The translations under genes were made by a program, and so were the position numbers. Shown here piece after piece: positions 35,752 to 43,600 of a stretch of DNA of 51,126 bases. The DNA comes from Betaproteobacteria bacterium (lineage in GTDB: Bacteria > Pseudomonadota > Gammaproteobacteria > Burkholderiales > Rhodocyclaceae), in contig JACRAR010000013.1 in the NCBI GenBank assembly GCA_016234745.1, positions 1 through 51,126 on the forward strand. Direction: 5' to 3'. The notes beneath the pieces were generated by a model that was not told the origin of the DNA, searched no databases, and worked only from the letters and a program-made list of their open reading frames with translations. How positions within the stretch are numbered: the first letter of the stretch is position 1; each line of letters opens with the position of its first letter.

Positions 35752-35938
35752 TTCTCCATTACTTGAAGAACTCCGCGCCGCCCGCATGGCGGCCGGACTC
35801 ACACAAACCCAAGCAGGTGCGCTGGTGCATACCACATGTCGCACCTAGTAGCAGTGGGTGGCTGGGGATCGGAAAATGCACCCTGCTTTCTGGAAGCTTT
35901 TTCGTATCAAGGTATCTATGCTCAATGCGCGTATCTAA
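35738..35938 (+). pseudogene. XRE-type helix-turn-helix gene broken by an amber codon
   Basis: From ATG 35738 the frame reads MFGIDSPLLEELRAARMAAG and LTQTQAGALVHTTCRT, then TAG at codon 37. The same frame continues QWVAGDRKMHPAFWKLFRIK and VSMLNARI to TAA 35938. Related plasmid/ICE regulators read CRTWQQWEAG or similar here, so a Trp or Gln codon was changed to TAG and a codon may be lost. Only the first helix-turn-helix would be made without read-through. Confidence 0.65.
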
Positions 35939-36231
35939 TTTGAGCAGATCAACCACGAAACACGGTTACCCCCAATCAATAACAGTAGGAAGGCTAAGAT
36001 TGCAGCCATAAGCCATAGTCCGGAAGTTGATCCAGGTTAACGCCACTGTCCTTGATGGAATTGGCTGGTTAACACCTCGATCAGATGTAGAAGTACGGAC
36101 TTGATCTGAAATGAAAGCTTCCCGTTTTGTACTGTGCTGACCCTCAGATCAAGGCCATCAATCCATCGTAAACTGAGTTGGCTGCTCTAATTACCGATCA
36201 ATCTGATGCTTCGCACCCGAGAATTTCAATC

Positions 36232-36579
36232 TTAGTCCTTGGACTTGTCCGTCCTGCCGCGAGCAAGTTTAGCCGGCCTCCCCCCAACCCCATGGGGACT
36301 CCATTGTCCGCGCAGGTAAGGCTCCCAGTCTGGCCAGTGGTCTAACGCGGAAGCAAGCACACGCGCAGTCCGCCAGTAATCCTTCTGCGTTGCGAGTGAA
36401 AACTTGTTCGCCCATCCTTGCAGCATCCATCTCAAGTGCTTTGCCTGCCACTGCCAAGGCTCAGAAATGTTGAAATTTTTCTGGATCGCCTCTGCAATGC
36501 GCTGACCACGCGCGATATGGTCCTCCACAGTTTTCTTTGCGCCTGGCACCGAACGTTTTAGTAAGATTTCGATATTCAT
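36232..36579 (-). CDS. Small partner of the tyrosine recombinase (115 aa)
   Basis: 115 residues; start overlaps the recombinase stop (ATGA). The middle resembles a SAM-like core-binding segment of integrases (EPWQWQAKHLRWMLQGWANK, ATQKDYWRTARVLASAL) and the end has a basic GVGGRPAKLARGRTDKSKD tail. Pairs of this kind occur beside Integrase_1 genes on integrative elements. It probably helps DNA binding or excision; the exact role is unknown. Confidence 0.65.
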   Translation of the reverse strand: MNIEILLKRSVPGAKKTVEDHIARGQRIAEAIQKNFNISEPWQWQAKHLRWMLQGWANKFSLATQKDYWRTARVLASALDHWPDWEPYLRGQWSPHGVGGRPAKLARGRTDKSKD

Positions 36580-37580
36580 ATTTGCTCCTTAAGTTTACAG
36601 TTCGCGTTGCCTAATGTCCGGGCACCGATATAGGCAGCGACGACATCGATGCGGTCATGCCCCAACTCCAATGCAAGAATTTCGCGTGCTTTACGATCGC
36701 TTCCTGGATCTAATTCTGTAGCCGCGCTATACACTGGCGCAACATTCCCAGTCAGTTCCAGGTACCGCTCGCAAGCCCATGCTGAGCGCAGATCGTGATA
36801 GCCCTTGATGCCGGCCTCATGCAAGTACTGGCGTGCTCGGTTTAGCTCTCGGTCGTTCACTAGTTCGTCGTACGACTCGCCCGGCCGAAGAAGATTATTG
36901 CCACAACTCAGTTGGTCCTGTACCGCAATCGCCTCGGCGAGTGCCTGCTTGCCGCGTTCGCTGAGAGTAACCCACCGCGCGATTTCGTTGCCTCTTCCAC
37001 CCTTCGTACCGTTTCTTATATCAATTTTTGCCAGCTTCTTTGCTTGATCATTCCACTGACCAATATCCGCAAGAACACACTCGCGTAATCGAGCTCCAAA
37101 TGAACGGGCAAACCAAACAACAGCAGCCGCACGCGGCATGTTCAACTCGATCAGCTTCTCGACAAGCATGAGAACGGTTTTCCAGTCATATCCTGTGGGC
37201 GGATCAACGCGTTTGGTGCAGCGCCGGCCAACCCACTTCGATGGGGAGTCGATACGAATGCAACTGTCGCCACGCAATGCTTCTAATGTGATGTTGACGC
37301 CGCTCAGCAAATTCTGGGCGTAACTCACTTTCATGCTTTCCTCCTGCACAAGTTCACGGAGCATGCCTGCATACGCTTCAACATGAATCCGATCTATTTC
37401 ACAAGCGTCGCCAATATTGAATACACAATGAAGCCATCTGCTAAATTTCTCCCAATGCCTGACGTGCGTTGCTACCGACGCGAAGTGCCCATTCCCGTAG
37501 AAGCTGATTAGCGCCTGCTTGCCAGCCCACGCGATTTTTTTGCCGTACCCGTAATTCCTGCTCGATGCGTATTTGCCCAT
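36576..37580 (-). CDS. Tyrosine recombinase, Integrase_1 type
   Basis: 334 residues. An N-terminal SAM-like domain (about 20-120) precedes a catalytic domain with the recognisable residues: first Arg in SFGARLRECVL, HxxR in GYHDLRSAWACERYL, the LGHDRIDVVAAYIG block with His and the nucleophile Tyr. All boxes look intact. The enzyme would integrate or excise its host element. Its operon contains only the 115-residue partner. The upstream side (37581-38542) is a structured noncoding stretch that could hold its attachment or regulatory sites. Confidence 0.82.
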   Translation of the reverse strand: MGKYASSRNYGYGKKIAWAGKQALISFYGNGHFASVATHVRHWEKFSRWLHCVFNIGDACEIDRIHVEAYAGMLRELVQEESMKVSYAQNLLSGVNITLEALRGDSCIRIDSPSKWVGRRCTKRVDPPTGYDWKTVLMLVEKLIELNMPRAAAVVWFARSFGARLRECVLADIGQWNDQAKKLAKIDIRNGTKGGRGNEIARWVTLSERGKQALAEAIAVQDQLSCGNNLLRPGESYDELVNDRELNRARQYLHEAGIKGYHDLRSAWACERYLELTGNVAPVYSAATELDPGSDRKAREILALELGHDRIDVVAAYIGARTLGNANCKLKEQI

Positions 37581-38542
37581 CTGATTTCTCCGTTTGATCC
37601 ATCACAAATATGTACTGCCGCCTTTGAAGCTGCTGCGTTCCAATCCCGCAAATGATTGGTGAGTGTTAAACCGACTCCGGTCGGTCGCCGTGGAACGCAG
37701 TGGTCGTTGTCGACCGGGGGCCTAGTTGGGCTGGCCCCTTTGCCCATGGTTTGATTAGGACACGCACCATCGCTGCGGTTTCCACCGGCGGAAGGATGGT
37801 TGTCGGCTTGGCGGCCGACTGTGTGGTCCTTGATTTGATTTGATTGAGTGTTGGCAACTGGACGACGAAATGCCAGCTTCGCTGACCGCTTTCACGGTCC
37901 CAGTCGCTCAAGTTTTGGGTGCGAGTTCGCCTCGATGCCTGCTGATCGCAGGCGTTTAGCTTGAAGCCGATTGCTCGGATTGAGTGTTAGTTGACGTTTT
38001 AGTTCACAAACCAGTCTCGCGTTTGTGCCGGCAAAGCCCGCTACACAAGGCATTCCGTGTTTTAACTAAAAAAGCCCGTCTCTTTGGGATTTCACTTGAA
38101 AAACCAAGGCGCACTTGACGCCATGACCAATCGCGTAACAGAGACTTTTTGATTGCTGATCAGAGCCCAGCTTGCTCGTTCTGCGCATTGCGCAGTGCTA
38201 CAAAAGAATCCTAACATGATATTGGGAAAGATGTCAAGAATATTCCTCTAATTAGCCATTACGCACTATATAGGCCATATATATAAGTCACGGAACGTCT
38301 AATACCGCTGTTACAAGGTTATAGAAAATCATACTTATACTATTAGGCAATCCATCGCGGATAAATTGTCTTAGCAAGAAACCACCGAATTAGCACCTTT
38401 TGCCCTAATAAACGTTGCTGGAAATACAAGTAACATGTGCAAGCGATGTCAGAGCATCCATTGTTGCTTAAATGATGATTACCGTATTGTTTGGCGAATT
38501 ATTAACTATTTGTTAACTTTATTAACTGTTAAGGAGTTCCAG
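37581..38542. other. Structured noncoding region between recombinase and parM
   Basis: No gene. The left 630 bases are GC-rich with many inverted repeats: tgcgttcca/tggaacgca around 37636-37697, a 7-bp hairpin cacaaac/gtttgtg at 38012-38034 nested in outer arms ttttagtt/aactaaaa, and gtctct/agagac around 38079-38145. The words gattggtgagtgtt or gattgagtgtt occur three times (near 37656, 37842 and 37977). From 38210 it becomes AT-rich with ctaata-type words near 38300, 38345 and 38405, as expected of a parC/promoter zone before parM. Confidence 0.5.
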
Positions 38543-39526
38543 ATGGACGTAATATCAGTTGATGTGGGCCATTCTGCTGTAAAGTTTTCTTCTGAACTCG
38601 GTAACGATGTTCTGAAGTTAGTCATTCCCACTTTTGTCTGTCCCGCTTTTCGCCTCTCGGACGAAAATGCACAGATAAAAGCCGAACGGGACACTCTGAT
38701 TTATCAAGATAAGCCTTACTTCGTCGGCGAAACAGCCTTAATTCAAGGGCAGATGAAAAATCCGGTCGGCCGTTTTGACAACTGGATTAACTCGCATGAG
38801 TACGCGGTTCTCATGCTCGCAGCGCTGGGTCAATTAGCCCGTCGCGGCGTCAATACGACCAATTGCGTCTTAGTACTGGGATTGCCGTCCAGTATTTTTG
38901 CGCGGCAGAAAGAGCAGTTGAAAGTTCTTGCCAATACTCTCGTACAAACTAAGCACACTATTGTGATGCCGCAGTCCGTTGGTCCCTATCAATTGTTGAT
39001 GCTTGATGAGTCCGGATTTCCTGTGCCAAAACGTAATGCTGCATCAGAAATCTGGGGGGTTGTCGACGTTGGCTATTTCACGACAGACTTTCTGTTGGTC
39101 CGGGAGGGTCAAATTATCGAGGACACCCTTGGATCTTGTGCAGGGATGTTCAAAGCAGCCGAACATCTGGTACGTACACAGTCAACGCGTGGATTTTCGG
39201 TTGACATACAAGAAGCGGAATCGATGCTGATAAGTCGGAGCTTGAAAAATTTTGGGGAAAGAATCGATGTTGGCGCAGATGTTGACCAAGCGCTTTCCAA
39301 GATTGTGGCCGAAGTGTTGGATACGATGGATCGCCTGCTTTCAGCATATGCAAGAAAATTGGATGGATTGGTTCTGGCAGGAGGTGGCGCCAAGCTTTTA
39401 TGCCCGTTCCTTCAGAAAGAATATCCGATGACCATTCTCCCCGAAAACCCACGCTTTGCCGTGGTGGAGGGCATGCGGCGTTTCGGGTTGGCGTTTCGCC
39501 GGCTCAAAGCGCATGAGCCAGCGTAG
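38543..39526 (+). CDS. ParM/StbA-like actin-family plasmid segregation protein
   Basis: 327 residues from ATG 38543, with AAGGAG 7 bases upstream; the longer frame lacks a site. Actin-fold motifs: phosphate 1 DVISVDVGHSAVKF, phosphate 2 WGVVDVGYFTTDFLLV, and adenosine motif GLVLAGGGAKLL. ParM filaments push replicated plasmids apart, linked by ParR bound to parC. The AT-rich repeats just upstream would be parC, and the next gene encodes the likely adaptor. Its presence beside a recombinase points to a plasmid-like or integrative element. Confidence 0.85.
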   Translation: MDVISVDVGHSAVKFSSELGNDVLKLVIPTFVCPAFRLSDENAQIKAERDTLIYQDKPYFVGETALIQGQMKNPVGRFDNWINSHEYAVLMLAALGQLARRGVNTTNCVLVLGLPSSIFARQKEQLKVLANTLVQTKHTIVMPQSVGPYQLLMLDESGFPVPKRNAASEIWGVVDVGYFTTDFLLVREGQIIEDTLGSCAGMFKAAEHLVRTQSTRGFSVDIQEAESMLISRSLKNFGERIDVGADVDQALSKIVAEVLDTMDRLLSAYARKLDGLVLAGGGAKLLCPFLQKEYPMTILPENPRFAVVEGMRRFGLAFRRLKAHEPA

Positions 39527-39540
39527 TCGGATAGGAAAAG

Positions 39541-39921
39541 ATGATGCCAGGCAAGAATCGTAAAGATTCACCGCATGATAGGCGATCTACTTCAAAAGCA
39601 CTTACTGTAAGTTTTCAGGTGCAGGAAATCAATCATCCCCATCTCTATCACTGGGTGACATCAACCAGATGGGGAGAAAAATCCGCAGAAATTCGCGACA
39701 TCCTCGAAAATGCAACAAGAAAAGCCACCTTCCAAGGAAACCGTTTGGCTGTATCTTTACCCTCGGAACAACAAACAGCTCAGAACCTACCCTTGCCTTC
39801 AGAGTTGTTGCCGGAATTGAAAGGCGAACATGATACCAATGATGAGGCAAATCACTCTGTACCAGGTGACAACTTAAGTTCGACGGATGCCATCATTTCA
39901 TCAATGATCAATCAATTTTGA
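39541..39921 (+). CDS. ParR-like adaptor candidate downstream of parM
   Basis: 126 residues, 14 bases after parM. A basic N-terminus (MPGKNRKDSPHDRRSTSKA), a middle with HLYHWVTSTRWGEKSAEIRDIL that resembles a ribbon-helix-helix-type adaptor of ParMR systems, and an acidic C-terminal tail that could contact ParM filaments. The sequence match is weak; position is the main argument. Confidence 0.55.
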   Translation: MMPGKNRKDSPHDRRSTSKALTVSFQVQEINHPHLYHWVTSTRWGEKSAEIRDILENATRKATFQGNRLAVSLPSEQQTAQNLPLPSELLPELKGEHDTNDEANHSVPGDNLSSTDAIISSMINQF

Positions 39922-40086
39922 TAATGCGTACGCTTCCAGGTGTTCCGTATTGGGTACTTGGCAGACACGGTAGATGGTGATTCCTTGCGGCACAATTCGA
40001 GGCGAGCAGCCCGATCGGGTTCAAAATAATGTGTCTGGCTAGAAGGTATTGCCTTTGGTTAATACCGTGCCTTCAGCCCATCTCCC

Positions 40087-40659
40087 TCAACCTCGGAGGC
40101 AAGCGGGTATCTTTGACCGAATTTCTTCTGCTGCCGGTTGAAGCTTGCTGATCTCTATCGGTGGGCCGCACAGCAAGTGAGCGGCCCAGATGCCTGCCGT
40201 TACCCTACTGGTATGGGCGCTGATCTTCATTAATCTCTCGAAAACCTCATCATGGTTAGGATCTTCCCCGGTAGCGAACTTTCGCCGCAACGAATAATGA
40301 GTTGCTTTAATGCCAAGCAAATTGGCTCTCAACTCAGTTGGCAGATGTAAAACGTTCGGCGAGTGCCGCCGCGCGCCTAGTTGCGGTGATCCCCGCCACG
40401 TCGAATTTGGTGTTTCATTTTTTTGCTTTATATCCCCCCGGATTTTACATCCCGACCTTTCCTGAAATCGCCGGGATTCTAGCCATATCGGCATTTCCAA
40501 AAACTGCTCTATCCAGATGTTATCGCCACAATCAAGCCAGTGACCAGAGTCATTAGTCTGATTGTCGTCAACTTGAATGTGGGTATGCCCTGCCAGATTT
40601 ATTACGTTGGCAGATCCCAATTGAACTACTCGCGGCAAGCCACATGGCATCAACAGCAA
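40087..40659 (-). CDS. Uncertain protein with tyrosine-recombinase-like C-terminal part
   Basis: 190 codons. Residues about 120-165 (THYSLRRKFATGEDP, ERLMKISAHTSRVTAGIWAA) recall boxes II and III of tyrosine recombinases (HxLRRxFAT, GHTSxxVTAxY), but the catalytic Tyr appears as Trp and the first Arg box is absent. The first 90 residues look unnatural. This may be a decayed integrase C-terminus. The region 39922-40086 shows nothing. Confidence 0.35.
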   Translation of the reverse strand: MLLMPCGLPRVVQLGSANVINLAGHTHIQVDDNQTNDSGHWLDCGDNIWIEQFLEMPIWLESRRFQERSGCKIRGDIKQKNETPNSTWRGSPQLGARRHSPNVLHLPTELRANLLGIKATHYSLRRKFATGEDPNHDEVFERLMKISAHTSRVTAGIWAAHLLCGPPIEISKLQPAAEEIRSKIPACLRG

Positions 40660-40893
40660 AAACTACAAAAAAAGTGAGCGCACGGAGGAGCTAGAAATTA
40701 GTCCGAAACTGAATTAGAACGACGATTTCAGCTGGTAATTGCTTCGGCATCCAAAGCTAAAAGCGACGAGAAAATAACTCGTCAAGCATTAGCCATTTCC
40801 TGATATTCCTCGCGAATAAACAATTATTCGATTCCGAATACTATTTCGTCATTCGATTTCGTTGTTTTTCTAACTTAACTTGGAGTACAAACC

Positions 40894-41772
40894 ATGGGAA
40901 ACAAAACTGCAGCAAAAAAGTCCAGCACCTACTGGCAGAAGATATCGGATCACGTATTTTTGGTTGATCGCTTCATTCAAGATTGTCCAGGCTTTCGTCC
41001 TCTTTTTGACTCACTGAATATGCCCAATGATTTGGACGCGTTTGTCAGCCGCGCTGATGTAAAGAATACTCTAGGCGAAAGATTTAACGCAATTTTCACG
41101 ATCCATCAACCAGGAAAGATTATGAGTGATTTGGCGCGTTTTATCCCCGATTTCGCACCACTGTCTGGACTTCGAGATAACAAGGTCGGTTTCATGATTC
41201 GCCATGGGAAAGACGATTCTTGCCGAGTCGCAATTGCATGGGTCGGCACTAAGAATAAATTGCATCGAGGCACAGTGCTTCATGAATTTGGGCACTATGT
41301 GGAGCAACGTGTAGCGGCCTTGCGCGGATACTCGCCCGGTCCCACGGTAGATCGCGACACAGCAATCAGATATGCCCGAGAAGTAATCAATAAAATGATC
41401 CGACCGTCGCACTTCGCGGGAAACACCTTCATTGCTGCTGACGAAGTCGTGGCCTGGCTCAATGCTGTGTGGTTATGCTGGATCCTCGGTATCGACCCGC
41501 GGATTGTGATTGCTGAGATGGCCATAGATTCGGTATCTTCTCCAGAAAATGACTCTGGATTTGTGAAAATATGCAGTCCGCTGATAAATCACATCATCAC
41601 CGATCACTCATCTGCGGATCGAATGTTCAAATCTGCTGGCCCATTTACTTTTCAGCAAGCACTTGAGAGAAAGCCAGGTGAAACAGATATTACGCTTTGC
41701 CAACAGATTGACGGTGCGACTGCGTCAATACTTGAGTACATCCTCGTGCGGCTATCTAACGGGCATGGATAA
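40894..41772 (+). CDS. Predicted zinc metallopeptidase-like protein with HEFGH motif
   Basis: 292 residues; GGAG about 10 bases before the ATG. A central helix carries TVLHEFGHYVEQRV (His130, Glu131, His134), the zincin HExxH signature; a Glu in FIAADEVVAWLNAVW (about 186) could be the third ligand, as in gluzincins. No signal peptide or membrane helix is seen, so it is probably cytoplasmic. No family recognised. It stands alone between the parMR block and the retron. A toxin or defence protease is an attractive guess. Confidence 0.6.
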   Translation: MGNKTAAKKSSTYWQKISDHVFLVDRFIQDCPGFRPLFDSLNMPNDLDAFVSRADVKNTLGERFNAIFTIHQPGKIMSDLARFIPDFAPLSGLRDNKVGFMIRHGKDDSCRVAIAWVGTKNKLHRGTVLHEFGHYVEQRVAALRGYSPGPTVDRDTAIRYAREVINKMIRPSHFAGNTFIAADEVVAWLNAVWLCWILGIDPRIVIAEMAIDSVSSPENDSGFVKICSPLINHIITDHSSADRMFKSAGPFTFQQALERKPGETDITLCQQIDGATASILEYILVRLSNGHG

Positions 41773-41773
41773 G

Positions 41774-41878
41774 TTACTTCCGACTTCGCCAATACAGCTC
41801 TGCTAAACCTAAGAAGATTCCAACTAGTCCGACGGCACTTACCGCCGACATCACAAACAAGAACCATTGTTCTTCCAT
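41774..41878 (-). CDS. 34-residue single-pass membrane peptide
   Basis: A leftward frame from ATG 41878 gives MEEQWFLFVMSAVSAVGLVG then IFLGLAELYWRSRK. It is one hydrophobic helix flanked by Glu at the start and Arg/Lys at the end, typical of small membrane proteins. The ribosome site is weak (AGAAGA). It is convergent with the HEFGH gene, whose stop lies 2 bases away. It may be chance, but its composition is clear. Confidence 0.35.
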   Translation of the reverse strand: MEEQWFLFVMSAVSAVGLVGIFLGLAELYWRSRK

Positions 41879-42243
41879 AACGTCTTCTGACTATTGCTAA
41901 GATTAGAGATATATTCATTCAGCGCTTGCGCCACCAATCATCTTATAGTGAGATCAGCGAATAACAAGTCTGTCGGTGTCAGGGAGAATAGTACGCAAAC
42001 TGAGTTTAGGCGTGTCGGACGTTCGTGAGACCAAACGCCACCGGCAGATCTGGCCGAATTGTTCGCGTTGAGTATTCGCCAGGTTTTCGGCCGTTGCCGC
42101 CGGTCGCGTTAGCTAAGGCGGACGGCCGGTGTCGCATAGGTTGCTGACGTTGGAGCGTTGGATTACTTGAACGGCCACTCTCAGCAGCGGCGTAGGAAAT
42201 CACAGTAACGCTTCGCCATTCGGCGCCGGCCCCACGTTCCGCG
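41879..42243. other. Intergenic stretch downstream of the retron RT
   Basis: No gene supported. It contains the last AACTSAGTT copy (41998) and a GC-rich stretch with inverted repeats around 42050-42130 (ggccgttgccgccggtc and gaccg-type words). This may hold the RT gene's 3' untranslated end. Confidence 0.4.
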
Positions 42244-43416
42244 CTATGTTGGCCAATTTATCGAATCAAGCTCCGCTCGGATGCCGGCGCCATACTGAGG
42301 TTCGATTTGTGTGGCAAACGCGGCTAATCCATACAAGACGTTGCGAAGGCTTGCAACAGCAGTAAAGCCCCGTTTGACAGCATGGCGGGCGGGCCCGACT
42401 CCGTCCTTCTTAAGGTAGTAGAGATGCATGCGCATTTTCTCTCTGAACTCACGAGGTAACCGAGGACTCGGTTCATCAACCAGAAGGCCCAATACGACCT
42501 TTCGCGCCCGAGGTGGAACTATCTGCGTCTTGGCAACGTTGGGCGAAAAACCGTATTTGCCCAAAATTCCGTACACGCTGCCAACAAAGCTGGATGCCAG
42601 TTTACGGGTGAAAGCTGGATCCGTCGTCGAGAACACCAGGTCGTCGGCGTACCGCGTGTATGTCAGCCGGAACGACAGTGCGAGGGCATCCAGATCTACG
42701 TCGGTTGTATGCATTGCGATGTTTGCAAGCATAGGGCTCGTCGGCGCGCCTTGAGGCAAATGTCCAATCCGCCCCTGGCTGTGGTTATAGGCTGCAATTT
42801 CGTAGCGCCTCCATGGATCGCGGCGCCATTGTTGATGCGACCGTCGCAGCGTCCTGTTCCCTAAGCGAGTGCACAGCCGCGCGAACTCGAATGCCAAGAG
42901 CGCCTGATATCCCAGTCGCCTGAAAGCGCGGTAAGCAGCGATTTCAGAGACCGACTCAAAGAAATTTTGTACATCAACCTTGATCAGCCACTTAGCCCCA
43001 CAGTGAGGTTCAGCTGCTCGTAGCAGGGTGCAGCCAGGTGCGAACGCCGTACTGGCAGCGTGAATCGAGGACGCTGCGTGGTTCAAAATGTTGGATGCCA
43101 ACCACCGTTGAACCGCCAGCAACTGCGGGTCAGGCACGCAAATAGTTCGATATCTGTTGAGGCCATCTGAGCGCGGTCGCTTGTGGATTCGAAAGACGCG
43201 GTAGGGATTCTGGAGAGATCGCCCGACGATCGCACGCAAAAGGCCGTAATCGCAGTCGGTAAGATAAGCCAAATGCCTCAAAGTGAATACTGGCTGAAGC
43301 CGCGCATTCGTGCGCACGATAGCCTCGCCAGTCTGAACTGCGGCTTCAAGTATCTCGGGGGATACACCCTTCCTAGTCCCGAAATTACGATAGTGTTGAG
43401 AACGCCAATTTTCCAT
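42244..43416 (-). CDS. Retron reverse transcriptase
   Basis: 390 residues. Polymerase motifs: FRIHKRPRSDGLNRYRTI, KVDVQNFFESV (Asp148), GHLPQGAPTSPMLANIAM, the catalytic YADD (256-259), and KTQIVPP. The retron-specific region before motif 3 reads RAAEPHCG (AxxH-type), and the usual VTG near the end of the thumb appears as VLG (308-310). The ATG lies inside the 3' arm of the retron RNA. It would prime on the RNA's branching G and copy the msd part into DNA. A fused or adjacent winged-helix/PRTase effector completes the system. Confidence 0.9.
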   Translation of the reverse strand: MENWRSQHYRNFGTRKGVSPEILEAAVQTGEAIVRTNARLQPVFTLRHLAYLTDCDYGLLRAIVGRSLQNPYRVFRIHKRPRSDGLNRYRTICVPDPQLLAVQRWLASNILNHAASSIHAASTAFAPGCTLLRAAEPHCGAKWLIKVDVQNFFESVSEIAAYRAFRRLGYQALLAFEFARLCTRLGNRTLRRSHQQWRRDPWRRYEIAAYNHSQGRIGHLPQGAPTSPMLANIAMHTTDVDLDALALSFRLTYTRYADDLVFSTTDPAFTRKLASSFVGSVYGILGKYGFSPNVAKTQIVPPRARKVVLGLLVDEPSPRLPREFREKMRMHLYYLKKDGVGPARHAVKRGFTAVASLRNVLYGLAAFATQIEPQYGAGIRAELDSINWPT

Positions 43417-43600
43417 CTACTTTGACCCCCGAGGGGGTGAGATCACCCGTCGCTAGCCGAAGGCCACGCCACGGACTAGTGACGGGTGACCTTAGCCGCA
43501 AGCGGATGCTATTCCATAGAACTGCAGTAGTCTGAGTCCGGTACCGAAGTATGGCTCCGTGGCACGAAACCACGGCGTCAACTAGATGGAATAATTGGCG
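43403..43600 (-). ncRNA. Retron msr-msd RNA
   Basis: The minus strand folds as a classic retron RNA. Inverted repeats a1 (43583-43600) and a2 (43403-43419) pair over 17 bp with a single bulged A. A candidate branch G follows a1 at 43582. An msr hairpin (ccgtgg/ccacgg) comes next, at about 43556-43575, then a small TTCG-loop hairpin near 43550. A long msd stem pairs 43443-43456 with 43476-43489 (9 bp, a wobble, then ctag/ctag), capped by ccg/cgg. A last hairpin (accccc/gggggt, 43425-43438) lies just before the RT. a1 overlaps the effector's final codons and a2 the RT start. Confidence 0.85.

Larger units (their letters stand above)
28120..42006. repeat. Dispersed 9-bp palindrome AACTSAGTT, eight copies
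   Basis: Copies start at 28120, 31808, 32943, 34281, 36171, 36905, 40331 and 41998. Read with C in the centre, they lie on both strands, and G commonly follows. Two (28120 and 36171) share a longer atcgtaaact context. I noticed none outside this span. Some fall in genes, others between them. Confidence 0.5.

Noticed and set aside
32560-35938. Genetic recoding of TAG as an active system
   Set aside because: No suppressor tRNA is visible and each gene has other damage; ordinary pseudogene decay is simpler. Kept only as a weak finding.
38416-38433. Fourth copy of the 37-bp element
   Set aside because: Only gaaatacaagta matches copy C; the rest of the 37 bases do not align.
42244-43600. Diversity-generating retroelement or group II intron
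   Set aside because: No template/variable repeat pair or maturase domain was seen; the a1/a2 arms and PRTase effector point to a retron.
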